Source: Lentzea sp. NEAU-D7 (lineage in GTDB: Bacteria; Actinomycetota; Actinomycetes; Mycobacteriales; Pseudonocardiaceae). From it: DNA of 64,000 nucleotides. Both the position numbers and the translations under genes were made by a program. The notes under the pieces were generated by a model that did no database searches, was not told the DNA's origin, and saw nothing but the letters and a program-made list of their open reading frames with translations. Location of the stretch: positions 24,810 through 88,809 of the forward strand of contig NZ_JAPJDL010000035.1 in assembly GCF_026242055.1 (NCBI RefSeq), given 5' to 3'. Of the stretch, positions 24,233 to 31,082 are shown piece by piece. Every line of letters starts with the position of its first letter. Within the stretch, counting starts at the first letter, position 1.

Positions 24233-24537
24233 ATGCCCGGCTACCCGAGGCGGCTGGCGGAAGTCCGGTTCGGCACCGAGTGGCTGCGCCAGCTCCAAAC
24301 GGGGACCCTCGTCACCCGGCGGCTTCCCGACGCGGCCCAGCGCATCGCCGAACTCGACATCCCGGCGCTCGTGCTGCACGGCTGCCACGACATGACGTTC
24401 CCCGTCGGCCTGGTCCAGCCCACGCTCGACCTGATCCCGCGAGCGCGCGCCGTGGTGCCGTGGTGCTGGAGGACGCGGGCCACATGCTGCACGTCGACGA
24501 TCCCGACGATCCCGACGCTACCTGCGCGGCGCGGTAG
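24233..24537 (+). pseudogene. Alpha/beta hydrolase remnant, frameshifted by an 8-bp duplication
   Basis: C-terminal alpha/beta-hydrolase-like sequence. One frame reads FGTEWLRQLQTG and then AQRIAELDIPALVLHGCHD, continuing PTLDLIPRARAVV. The final conserved part VVLEDAGHMLHVDDPDD continues only in another frame. The frames split exactly at a perfect tandem duplication of GCCGTGGT (24449-24456 and 24457-24464); removing one copy restores ARAVVLEDAGHML. The N-terminal half with the nucleophile elbow is absent or replaced by the upstream repeats. Confidence 0.7.
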
Positions 24538-24557
24538 TTCCTGCGGTGCGGGAGTTC

Positions 24558-25022
24558 CTAGGCGGTGCCGCCCTCGACGGCGGGCTTGAGCTTGGGCGCT
24601 CCCGGCCCGTGTGAGGCCTGCTCGTCGTCGATGTTCTGCAGGGCGCAGCTGCGCAGCGACAGGCAGCCGCAGCCGATGCAGCCGGTGAGGCGGTCGCGCA
24701 GGCGGTACAGGGCGTCGATGCGGGCGTCGAGCTCCGACTTCCACGAGCGCGAGAGGCGTTCCCAGTCGGACTTCGTCGGCGTGCGGTTGTCCGGGAGCTG
24801 GGCGAGGGCGTCGCGGACGTCCTCCAGGGTGAGGCCCACGCGTTGCGCGGTGCGGATGAACGCCAGCCGGCGCAGCACCGAGCGCAGGTAGCGGCGCTGG
24901 TTGCCCGCGGTGCGCACCGAGGTGATCAGACCCCTGTCCTCGTAGAAGCGCAGGGCCGTGTGGGGCACACCGCTGCGTTCGGCGACCTGGCCGATGGTCA
25001 GCATTTCCGGCAACTTGCTCAC
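24558..25022 (-). CDS. soxR: SoxR, redox-sensing MerR-family regulator
   Basis: Transcription activator of 154 residues with a [2Fe-2S] sensor. The MerR helix-turn-helix is MLTIGQVAERSGVPHTALRFYEDRGLI, followed by a dimerisation helix. The cluster ligands are C115, C118, C120 and C126 in GCIGCGCLSLRSC (CxxCxCx5C), which defines SoxR. The GTG start is 6 bases after a TACCAT hexamer. Divergent from the split transketolase genes, with an 18-bp SoxR-box-like element between them. In actinomycetes SoxR typically responds to redox-active metabolites. Confidence 0.95.
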   Translation of the reverse strand: MSKLPEMLTIGQVAERSGVPHTALRFYEDRGLITSVRTAGNQRRYLRSVLRRLAFIRTAQRVGLTLEDVRDALAQLPDNRTPTKSDWERLSRSWKSELDARIDALYRLRDRLTGCIGCGCLSLRSCALQNIDDEQASHGPGAPKLKPAVEGGTA

Positions 25023-25028
25023 CAGATC

Positions 25029-25034
25029 ATGGTA
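25029..25034 (-). promoter_or_regulatory. Candidate -10 (TACCAT) for leaderless soxR
   Basis: On the minus strand TACCAT is followed by 6 bases and the soxR GTG at 25022. The SoxR-box-like element lies just upstream, over the expected spacer/-35 area, consistent with autoregulation. Confidence 0.45.
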
Positions 25035-25044
25035 ACCCGCTTGA

Positions 25045-25062
25045 CCTCCAGCTTGGTCGAGG
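25045..25062. promoter_or_regulatory. SoxR-box-like 18-bp element between soxR and transketolase
   Basis: CCTC and GAGG flank ten bases (CCTC-N10-GAGG, 18 bp in total), the same outer arms and length as the enterobacterial SoxR box. The inner part is only partly symmetrical. It sits in the 56-base divergent gap and could control both genes. Confidence 0.55.
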
Positions 25063-25078
25063 TTGAAGAGTTGGTGCC

Positions 25079-25741
25079 ATGCAACGGATACCAGAGCTCT
25101 TCGCCAGGATGACCGGGGACGAGAAGCACGAGTGGGCTGCTGCCTCCACGATCGACGTGCTCTGGGTCCTCTACGACAAGGTCCTCAACGTCACGCCCGA
25201 GACGGCCGACGATCCCGACCGCGACCGGTTCCTGCTGTCCAAGGGGCACGGGCCGATGGCGTACTACGCCGTGCTCGCGGAGAAGGGGTTCATCGACGAG
25301 TCCATTTTGGACGACTGGACGTCGTGGGACAGCCCGCTCGGCCAGCACCCCGACCGCGTGCTCGTGCGGGGCGCGGAGATCAGCAGCGGCTCGCTCGGTC
25401 ACGGGCTGCCGATCGCGGTGGGCACGGCGATCGGGCAGCGGATCGCCGGCAGTCGCGGCCGCACGTTCGTGCTGGTCGGCGACGGTGAGCTGGACGAAGG
25501 CAGCAACCACGAGGCGATCGCGGTGGCGGCGCGGCTGGAGGTCGCGAACCTCACCGCGATCGTGATCGACAACCAGTCCGCGATGCACGGCTGGCCCGGT
25601 GGCATCGCGCGGCGGTTCGCCGTCGAGGGGTGGCAGACCGCCGAGATCGACGGCCGCGACCACGAGGCCGTCTTCACCGCACTGACCGCGCCGCACGACC
25701 GCCCGTACGCGGTGGTCGCCAAGATCGAGAAGAGTCGCTGA
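25079..25741 (+). CDS. Transketolase, N-terminal (thiamine diphosphate-binding) subunit
   Basis: First half of a split transketolase, 220 residues. DRFLLSKGHGPMAYYAVLAEKGFI and SLGHGLPIAVGTAIGQRI match the N-domain. FVLVGDGELDEGSNHEA, with VIDNQS downstream, is the thiamine-diphosphate/Mg motif (GDG...N). Partner of the next gene, joined by a TGATG overlap, so the two subunits are made together. The split form is common in actinobacteria and often serves specialised sugar-phosphate or C2-transfer steps rather than the central pentose pathway. Divergent from soxR. Confidence 0.93.
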   Translation: MQRIPELFARMTGDEKHEWAAASTIDVLWVLYDKVLNVTPETADDPDRDRFLLSKGHGPMAYYAVLAEKGFIDESILDDWTSWDSPLGQHPDRVLVRGAEISSGSLGHGLPIAVGTAIGQRIAGSRGRTFVLVGDGELDEGSNHEAIAVAARLEVANLTAIVIDNQSAMHGWPGGIARRFAVEGWQTAEIDGRDHEAVFTALTAPHDRPYAVVAKIEKSR

Positions 25742-26634
25742 TGACCACCATGCGCCAGGCCTTCGTCGAGACCGTCAACGGCGAGATCGCCGCCGACCCG
25801 AGGATCGCCGTGGTGACCGCGGTGATCTCCAGCAACGAGTTCCCGCAGGAGAACGAACGCGTCGTGGACGTGGGGATCCGCGAGCAGACCATGGTGGGCG
25901 TCGCGAGCGGTCTCGCGCTGGCGGGCCTGCGGCCGGTCGTGCACAGCTACGCGCCGTTCCTGGTCGAACGGCCGTACGAGCAGATCAAGCTCGACATCGG
26001 ACATCAGGACGTCGGCGCGGTGTTCGTGAGCATCGGAGGGTCCTATGACGACCCGGTGTGGGGCCGCACGCACCAGTCGCCGGGTGACGTCGCGTTGTTC
26101 GACACGCTTCCCGGCTGGACCGTTCACGTGCCCGGACATCCGGACGAGGTCACGCCTTTGCTCCGGCAGGCGCTGAAGGACGACAACCGCGTCTACGTGA
26201 GGCTTTCGCTGCACGAGAACACCCAGGCGCATCCGGTGGGCGAAGGCTTCACGACGGTCCGGCACGGGAAACGCGGCGTCGTGCTCGCCGTCGGGCCGAT
26301 GCTCGACCGCGTGGTCAAGGCCGTCGAGTCCGAGAACGCCGACGTCACGGTGCTGTACGCGGCCACGGTGCGGCCGTTCGACGCGGACGGGCTGCGCACG
26401 GCCGTGCAGAACACCGACCACGCCGACGTGATGGTGGTGGAGCCGTACCTGGAGGGAACTTCGTCCCATCTCGTGTCCGAGACCCTGCAACAAATCCCGC
26501 ACCGCATTCGTTCTGTAGGTGTCAAACGACACGCAGAGCTCCGCAACTACGGCACGGCTGAAGATCATGACGCGGCACATGATCTCGACGTGGTGGGGCT
26601 GGGGAGTGCTGTGCGGAGTTTCTTCAGGGGGTGA
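25741..26634 (+). CDS. Transketolase, C-terminal (pyrimidine-binding) subunit
   Basis: Second half of the split transketolase, 297 residues. RVVDVGIREQTMVGVASGLALAGLRPVVHSYAPFL carries the catalytic Glu in GIREQ of the Pyr domain. The C-terminal transketolase_C domain includes VLYAATVRPFDADGL and VVVEPYLEGTSSHLV. ATG overlaps the upstream stop (TGATG). A compact hairpin terminator follows 34 bases after the stop, closing the two-gene operon. Confidence 0.93.
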   Translation: MTTMRQAFVETVNGEIAADPRIAVVTAVISSNEFPQENERVVDVGIREQTMVGVASGLALAGLRPVVHSYAPFLVERPYEQIKLDIGHQDVGAVFVSIGGSYDDPVWGRTHQSPGDVALFDTLPGWTVHVPGHPDEVTPLLRQALKDDNRVYVRLSLHENTQAHPVGEGFTTVRHGKRGVVLAVGPMLDRVVKAVESENADVTVLYAATVRPFDADGLRTAVQNTDHADVMVVEPYLEGTSSHLVSETLQQIPHRIRSVGVKRHAELRNYGTAEDHDAAHDLDVVGLGSAVRSFFRG

Positions 26635-26667
26635 AGAAATGTTCGCAGTCATGGGGGATGACTGGAC

Positions 26668-26690
26668 CGGCGCGCCTTCTCGCGCCGTTT
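26668..26690 (+). terminator. Rho-independent terminator of the transketolase operon
   Basis: CGGCGCG (26668-26674) and CGCGCCG (26681-26687) form a perfect 7-bp stem with a CCTTCT loop, followed by TTT. Confidence 0.6.
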
Positions 26691-26698
26691 AGGGGAGC

Positions 26699-26736
26699 GG
26701 TGTGCACGGTCGGGCAGGATCCTGACCGTGCACACC
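26699..26736. promoter_or_regulatory. 38-bp inverted repeat spanning a -10 and a start codon
   Basis: GGTGTGCACGGTC (26699-26711) and GACCGTGCACACC (26724-26736) are perfect 13-bp arms with a 12-base spacer. The spacer contains CAGGAT (26715-26720), 7 bases before the GTG at 26728, which itself lies in the right arm. It may be an operator, an RNA hairpin hiding the start, or both. Confidence 0.6.
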
Positions 26737-27501
26737 CCACGTGTGGTCATCTGGACCACCTCAGATCCTGAGACGACGCGGGCGGAACTGGCCCGGCGCC
26801 CGACCCGCCCGCGACTGCTGGTGCCCGTCGCGCACGGCACGTTCGTGCTCGGCCCGCACCCGTACACGTCCGAGTCGCTGATCGACGGCCTGCGCGTGGT
26901 GAAGGGCCGCCGGATCGGTCTGGTGTGGACGGAGACGACGGCGTGGCTCGTCTACTTCGACGGGGTGGTCCGCGGCTGGCGGTTCGGACCGGACGACTTC
27001 TTCGAGCCGGAGTCGCCGAAACGACTGCCGGAAGGGCTCAGCTGGCTCGGCGAGGCCGCCGAGGCCGTGCGGGAACGCGGCGTGCTCGACGGTGTGAGCG
27101 CGTTGCGAACCGCGTTGGAGGCCGCCGGGTTCTTCTCGGACGCCGCCGCGTTGGTCAGGATCGACGGCGGTGAGGTCGACGAAGCCGTGCCCTACCACGA
27201 GAAGAAGTGGTGGGAAGGGCTGGCCGGTGAACGTCAGGGGATGTCCGACCAGCCGTGGGTCAACCCGCTCCTGCCACTCGGCGGCACGCTCCTGGTGAGC
27301 GTCGGCGCCGCCTTCCTCCTGACAATGGCGGAGGTTCCGGCTCTGATCACGGTTCCGCTGTACCTCCTGATGGTGGCGGCGCTCGCGATGCGGACGGGGA
27401 TCGCCGTGGTGGCGTGGAGCCGCGGCAGGCGCGTCGACGCGTTCCCCGCTCGCGACGTTCTAGGCATGTCCGCATGGGCGCGTGAAGCGGACCAGGAATG
27501 A
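26728..27501 (+). CDS. Unknown membrane protein, paralogue A
   Basis: Protein of 257 residues; no family recognised. A soluble N-terminal domain (VVIWTTSDPETTRAELARR, LLVPVAHGTFVLGP, GLVWTETTAWLVYFDG) precedes two hydrophobic helices near the C-terminus (LGGTLLVSVGAAFLLTMA and LITVPLYLLMVAALAM). The N-domain aligns by eye with the next gene (xxIWTxxxxxEL, LVPVxxGTxxL, AxWLVYF/AALLYMF), so the pair are paralogues. The start could instead be a GTG at 26743. Stop and start overlap the next gene (ATGA), indicating one operon and probably a hetero-complex. Confidence 0.7.
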   Translation: MHTPRVVIWTTSDPETTRAELARRPTRPRLLVPVAHGTFVLGPHPYTSESLIDGLRVVKGRRIGLVWTETTAWLVYFDGVVRGWRFGPDDFFEPESPKRLPEGLSWLGEAAEAVRERGVLDGVSALRTALEAAGFFSDAAALVRIDGGEVDEAVPYHEKKWWEGLAGERQGMSDQPWVNPLLPLGGTLLVSVGAAFLLTMAEVPALITVPLYLLMVAALAMRTGIAVVAWSRGRRVDAFPARDVLGMSAWAREADQE

Positions 27502-28322
27502 TGTTGAACGTGAGAATGCTGATCTGGACCCCGCTGAACGCCGCCGAGCTGCAGAAGTCCATGCACAGCGGCAACGCGGGCCCCGCGGCGCTGGTTCCGG
27601 TGCAGTCCGGCACGGTGCTGCTGCCGCCGCCCGGCACCAAGCTCAGCGAGGCCGCGTACATGACGAACAGGGTGCGCAAGATCGGGCGCGGCGCGGCCCT
27701 GGCGGTGTGGAACGACGACGCCGCGTTGCTCTACATGTTCACCACGTCGCTCGGCCGCGCCTCGATGTGGGGATCGCGCGAGGCGGTGCTGCGGCTGTCG
27801 GCGCAGGCCAAGCAGTCGGGGCCGGTCGGCCAGTCGTTCGACCGCGCCACCGCGGGCATGGTCGACCTGCGCGAGAAGGAGAAGTGGCAGCTCGACGCCA
27901 TCGACAAGCTCACCGCGCTGTACCCGGCGGCCAGTCGCAAGGGCACGCTCGAACGCATCCGCGACTTCGGCAACGGCCGGGCGGCCATCCCGGACTTCTT
28001 CCGCGAGGCGGGGCTGCACGAGGTCGCGCAGGTCGCCGAGCTCACCGAGCAGGGCAGGGCGGACGGCGTGCTGCGGACGCTCGAACCGCCGCGCGCGCAG
28101 CTGTGGCCGCTCTGGCTGATCTTCCCGCTGATCGTGTTGTCGGCGGCGGCGACGGTGGCGCTCGACATCCCGGCGGTCGTGTACTACCTCGTCGTCGTGG
28201 TGCTCCTCGCGGTGCTCGTCGGGCTCCTGGTCGTGCTCAGGCGCCGGCTCGTGCGCACGAAACCGATCAACACCGTGTTGCCGGTCATACCGGTCACGCA
28301 GGGTGCCATCCCGACCGACTAA
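27498..28322 (+). CDS. Unknown membrane protein, paralogue B
   Basis: Protein of 274 residues related to the preceding one. The N-domain reads VRMLIWTPLNAAELQKSM, PAALVPVQSGTVLLPPPG and AALAVWNDDAALLYMFTT. A helical middle region follows, then two adjacent hydrophobic helices (LWLIFPLIVLSAAATVALD and VVYYLVVVVLLAVLVGLLVVL) and a short C-terminal tail. No catalytic motif was seen. It lies just upstream of hisH, and its stop codon TAA forms the first half of the candidate hisH -10 (TAACCT). Function unknown. Confidence 0.7.
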   Translation: MMLNVRMLIWTPLNAAELQKSMHSGNAGPAALVPVQSGTVLLPPPGTKLSEAAYMTNRVRKIGRGAALAVWNDDAALLYMFTTSLGRASMWGSREAVLRLSAQAKQSGPVGQSFDRATAGMVDLREKEKWQLDAIDKLTALYPAASRKGTLERIRDFGNGRAAIPDFFREAGLHEVAQVAELTEQGRADGVLRTLEPPRAQLWPLWLIFPLIVLSAAATVALDIPAVVYYLVVVVLLAVLVGLLVVLRRRLVRTKPINTVLPVIPVTQGAIPTD

Positions 28323-28325
28323 CCT
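28320..28325 (+). promoter_or_regulatory. Candidate hisH -10 (TAACCT) containing the upstream stop codon
   Basis: TAACCT ends 7 bases before the hisH GTG at 28333. Its TAA is the stop of the preceding gene. A leaderless hisH mRNA is predicted. Confidence 0.5.
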
Positions 28326-28332
28326 GGTGGGC

Positions 28333-28968
28333 GTGGCACGTGTCGTCGTACTTGACTATGGATCCGGCAACCTGCGCTCCGCCGAGCGCGCGCTCCAGCG
28401 GGTCGGCGCCCATGTCGAGGTGACGTCGGACCCCCGCGCCGCCCGTGAGGCGGACGGACTGGTCGTGCCCGGCGTCGGTGCTTACGCCGCGTGCATGGAG
28501 GGTCTCAACTCGGTGCGGGGTGCCCGGCTCATCGGCGAGCGCCTCGCCGGAGGCCGTCCGGTGCTCGGCATCTGCGTGGGCATGCAGATCCTCTTCGAGC
28601 GCGGGATCGAGCACGGCGTGCTGACCGAGGGCTGCGGCGAGTGGCCCGGCACCGTCGAGCGCCTCGAAGCGCCGATCGTGCCGCACATGGGCTGGAACAC
28701 CGTGCGTGCGCCCGAGGGGTCGAAGCTCTTCGCGGGCCTCGACAAGGACACGAGGTTCTACTTCGTGCACTCCTACGGCGTGCGCCGCTGGGAGCTGGAG
28801 CCGGCCGAGCACCTCAAGCCGCCGCTGGTGACGTGGGCGGACCACGCCGGGGACGAGTTCGTCGCCGCGGTCGAGAACGGCCCGCTGTGGGCGACCCAGT
28901 TCCACCCGGAGAAGTCCGGTGACGCCGGAGCGCACCTGCTGCGGAACTGGTTGACGACCTTGTCGTGA
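28333..28968 (+). CDS. hisH: HisH, imidazole glycerol phosphate synthase glutaminase subunit
   Basis: Class I glutamine amidotransferase that feeds ammonia to HisF. The 211-residue protein starts VVVLDYGSGNLRSAERAL, has the oxyanion/nucleophile segment LGICVGMQILFERG with C81, and the catalytic His/Glu in ATQFHPEKSGDAG. PHMGWNTV is a further HisH marker. The GTG at 28333 is selected over a longer frame on the basis of homology and the 7-base gap to TAACCT. Separated from hisDCB by about 6 kb of inserted genes. Confidence 0.96.
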   Translation: MARVVVLDYGSGNLRSAERALQRVGAHVEVTSDPRAAREADGLVVPGVGAYAACMEGLNSVRGARLIGERLAGGRPVLGICVGMQILFERGIEHGVLTEGCGEWPGTVERLEAPIVPHMGWNTVRAPEGSKLFAGLDKDTRFYFVHSYGVRRWELEPAEHLKPPLVTWADHAGDEFVAAVENGPLWATQFHPEKSGDAGAHLLRNWLTTLS

Positions 28969-29194
28969 CCACACGACTCGTGGCGGCGACCGCACGGGAC
29001 GTTCAGCGAACAGCCGTGTCCAATCAGGACATCGACTTCGGCTTCCTGATGCGCGCCAACGGAGGCGCGCAGGTCTGCACCCCTTCGACGAGTGCTGCGC
29101 CGGCACGCCGGTCCCGTCGAAGTTCCCGCAGGCCACCGAGGCCCAGGAGCGCGTGGCCGCCCTCGTGCCGGGGGACGCTAGGCTGCTCGGGTGA
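28965..29194 (+). pseudogene. Small unknown gene between hisH and hisA, apparently frameshifted
   Basis: A GTG overlapping the hisH stop opens a frame with good codon structure through DIDFGFLMRANGGAQ (to about 29074). From about 29078 good third-position GC continues only in the +2 frame, encoding HPFDECCAGTPVPSKFPQ and then ATEAQERVAALVPGDARLLG, whose TGA overlaps the hisA GTG as GTGA. Coupled overlaps at both ends suggest a genuine gene of about 75 codons, broken by a 2-base insertion or 1-base deletion near 29074-29078 (or by a sequencing error). Family not recognised. AGG and GCT codons near the end coincide with the hisA -10. Confidence 0.55.
29179..29184 (+). promoter_or_regulatory. 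Candidate hisA -10 (TAGGCT), leaderless
   Basis: TAGGCT ends 6 bases before the hisA GTG at 29191. It would let hisA be transcribed independently of hisH and of the broken gene between them. Confidence 0.45.
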
Positions 29195-29922
29195 CGTTCA
29201 CACTCCTCCCCGCTGTTGACGTGGCCGACGGTCGCGCCGTCCGGCTCGTGCAGGGCGAAGCCGGTACCGAGACGAACTACGGCGAGCCGCTCGACGCGGC
29301 CCTGCAGTGGCAGCGCGACGGGGCGGAGTGGATCCATCTCGTCGACCTCGACGCGGCGTTCGGACGCGGCTCCAACCGCGAGCTGATCGCCCGCGTCGTC
29401 GGCGAGCTCGACGTGAAGGTGGAGCTGTCCGGCGGCATCCGCGACGACGCGTCGCTGGAGGCCGCCCTGGCCACCGGCTGCGCCCGCGTGAACCTCGGCA
29501 CGGCCGCGCTGGAAGACCCGGCGTGGTGCGCGAAGGCGCTGGCGGCGTACGGCGAGAAGATCGCGGTGGGCCTCGACGTCCGCATCACCGAGCAGGGCCA
29601 CCGCGTCAAGGGCCGCGGCTGGACGTCGGACGGCGGCGACCTCTGGGAGGTCCTCGACCGGCTCGACCGCGACGGCTGCACGCGCTACGTGGTCACCGAC
29701 GTGTCGAAGGACGGCACGCTGACGGGCCCGAACCTGGAGCTGCTGAGCGAGGTCTGCGCCCGCACCGACGCCCCGGTGATCGCGTCCGGCGGCGTGTCCA
29801 CTGTGGACGACCTGGTCGCGCTCTCGAAGCTGTCGCGCGACGGCGTCGAGGGCTCGATCATCGGCAAGGCCCTGTACGCCGGCGCCTTCACGCTCCCGGA
29901 AGCGCTCGCTGCGGTCCGTTGA
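29191..29922 (+). CDS. priA: HisA/PriA, phosphoribosyl isomerase (probable dual HisA-TrpF)
   Basis: Beta/alpha-barrel Amadori isomerase of 243 residues. FTLLPAVDVADGRAVRLVQGEAGTE gives the first catalytic Asp; IHLVDLDAAFGRGSN, VELSGGIRDDASLEAAL, GLDVRITEQGHRVKGRGWT, and VTDVSKDGTLTGPN carrying the second catalytic Asp, complete the signature. In actinobacteria this protein is generally PriA, serving both HisA in histidine and TrpF in tryptophan synthesis. No trpF gene occurs with trpE-C-B-A 4-9 kb downstream, in agreement. GTG start. The 3' end overlaps the ClpN gene by 35 bases. Confidence 0.93.
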   Translation: MTFTLLPAVDVADGRAVRLVQGEAGTETNYGEPLDAALQWQRDGAEWIHLVDLDAAFGRGSNRELIARVVGELDVKVELSGGIRDDASLEAALATGCARVNLGTAALEDPAWCAKALAAYGEKIAVGLDVRITEQGHRVKGRGWTSDGGDLWEVLDRLDRDGCTRYVVTDVSKDGTLTGPNLELLSEVCARTDAPVIASGGVSTVDDLVALSKLSRDGVEGSIIGKALYAGAFTLPEALAAVR

Positions 29923-30589
29923 CCACGGCTTCCACGTGAGCGGCCGCGGCCGCGTGCGTCACACCGGTGGTGTGCAGCACGTCGGCCGCGGTCCCCTCGG
30001 CCTCCAGCAGCACGCCGAGCAGGATGTGCTCGGTGCCGATGAACATGTGCCCCATCCGGAGCGCCTCGCGCACGGCCAGTTCCAGCGCCTTCTTGCAGTG
30101 CGTCGTGTACGGCTGCTTCTCCGGCCGCTGCTTGGCCTCCGAGTCGAGCCGGTTGAGGGTCGCGATGCGCGTGCTGCCGTCGCCCGACTCCAGCTTCGCG
30201 ATGGTCTTGGCCGCGAGCCCGGCCGACTCGTCGAGCAACCCGAGGAGCAGGTGCTCGGTGCCGATCCGCTCGCTGAACCGCGCGTGGTGCCTGGCCAGCG
30301 CGATGACCCTTCTCGACCGCTGGGTGTAGCGCTCCGTGCTCGGCTTGGTGAGCTCCGGCGACTCCCTGGGCACGAACCGCTTCTGCGCCGCCTGCTTCGT
30401 GACGCCCAGGCTCTCGCCGATCTCGGCCCAGCTCGCCCCGCCCCGCCGCGCCTCGTCCACGAAGTGGCCGATCAGGTGGTCGCCGAGCTCGCTGAGCTGA
30501 CCACTCATCTCGACGGCCTTGGCCAGGCGCACGAGAGCGTCGTCGGCCTCTTGAGCGACCGTCACGATGAGGTCGGTCAACTGGATCAT
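29888..30589 (-). CDS. HTH plus Clp-N (R-domain) protein
   Basis: Protein of 233 residues without AAA+ domains. The N-terminal helices hold a helix-turn-helix, ASWAEIGESLGVTKQAAQKRF. Two Clp N-terminal repeats follow: RYTQRSRRVIALARHHARFS-type then IGTEHLLLGLLDE, and HCKKALELAVREALRMGH then FIGTEHILLGVLLE. ClpC/ClpA R-domains bind adaptors and substrates. Fusion to a DNA-binding helix suggests a regulator that senses proteins or is handed to Clp. The ATG is 6 bases after TAGGGT, which is embedded in palindromic repeats, so autoregulation is likely. Confidence 0.85.
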   Translation of the reverse strand: MIQLTDLIVTVAQEADDALVRLAKAVEMSGQLSELGDHLIGHFVDEARRGGASWAEIGESLGVTKQAAQKRFVPRESPELTKPSTERYTQRSRRVIALARHHARFSERIGTEHLLLGLLDESAGLAAKTIAKLESGDGSTRIATLNRLDSEAKQRPEKQPYTTHCKKALELAVREALRMGHMFIGTEHILLGVLLEAEGTAADVLHTTGVTHAAAAAHVEAVVNGPQRALPGA

Positions 30590-30590
30590 G

Positions 30591-30656
30591 CGTCAACCCT
30601 AGGTTGACGCTGAGGCATGCGTCAACATCGGGTTGACGCTCAACCTGGGGTCAACG
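30591..30656. promoter_or_regulatory. Array of GTCAAC/GTTGAC repeats at the ClpN-HTH promoter
   Basis: CGTCAACC/GGTTGACG (30591-30598 and 30602-30609, 3-base spacer) is followed by GCGTCAAC/GTTGACGC (30619-30626 and 30632-30639, 5-base spacer) and a further pair of TCAAC words (about 30640-30656). On the minus strand TAGGGT (30601-30596), the likely -10 with a 6-base gap to the ATG, sits inside the first palindrome. Repression at the promoter is implied. Confidence 0.6.
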
Positions 30657-31037
30657 TGGACCGGCTGCCGTGATCCGGATGCCCACCGACCCGGTCCGCC
30701 CGCGCCGCAGCTTGCTGCCGAACACCGTGACCCACCCGAACAACCCGTACTTCTTCGTGATCCGCGACCGCACTGCGTCACTCGCCTCGTCGTCCAGCAA
30801 CGTCGCGTGCGCCTTGATCGACTCGCCCTTCGGGTTGCCGCGCACGTCGCACGGCCCGATCTCCACGTCGCCGCTGCGGCGGATCCGCTTGACCTTGCCG
30901 GTGTCCCGCGCGCTCCAGGCGTAGAGGACGTCCTCGTTCTCGCCCTTCACGACCCAGACCGGAGTGGGCACCGGGGTGCCGTCCTTGCGGAACGTCGTCA
31001 GCAGCAGGTACTTGCCCTCGCCCAACTCGGTGATCAT
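30651..31037 (-). CDS. PPOX-class flavin/F420-dependent oxidoreductase family protein
   Basis: Split-barrel protein of 128 residues. KYLLLTTFRKDGTPVPTPVWVV is the typical opening, followed by LYAWSARDTGKVKRIRRSGDVEIGPCDVRGNPKG and a VRSRITKKYGLFGWVTVF segment. This pattern is that of the TIGR03666-like PPOX/F420-related proteins common in actinobacteria; cofactor and substrate are not determined. The ATG at 31037 is preceded by TAAGCT (31046-31051 on minus) with an 8-base gap. Confidence 0.85.
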   Translation of the reverse strand: MITELGEGKYLLLTTFRKDGTPVPTPVWVVKGENEDVLYAWSARDTGKVKRIRRSGDVEIGPCDVRGNPKGESIKAHATLLDDEASDAVRSRITKKYGLFGWVTVFGSKLRRGRTGSVGIRITAAGPR

Positions 31038-31069
31038 GGAGCCGCAGCTTAGTGCTCGTGCCTGCCTTG

Positions 31070-31075
31070 TAGGCT
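31070..31075 (+). promoter_or_regulatory. Candidate hisF -10 (TAGGCT), leaderless
   Basis: TAGGCT ends 7 bases before the hisF ATG at 31083. It is the same hexamer and spacing as at hisD. No strong -35 was seen. Confidence 0.5.
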
Positions 31076-31082
31076 TTCCCGC

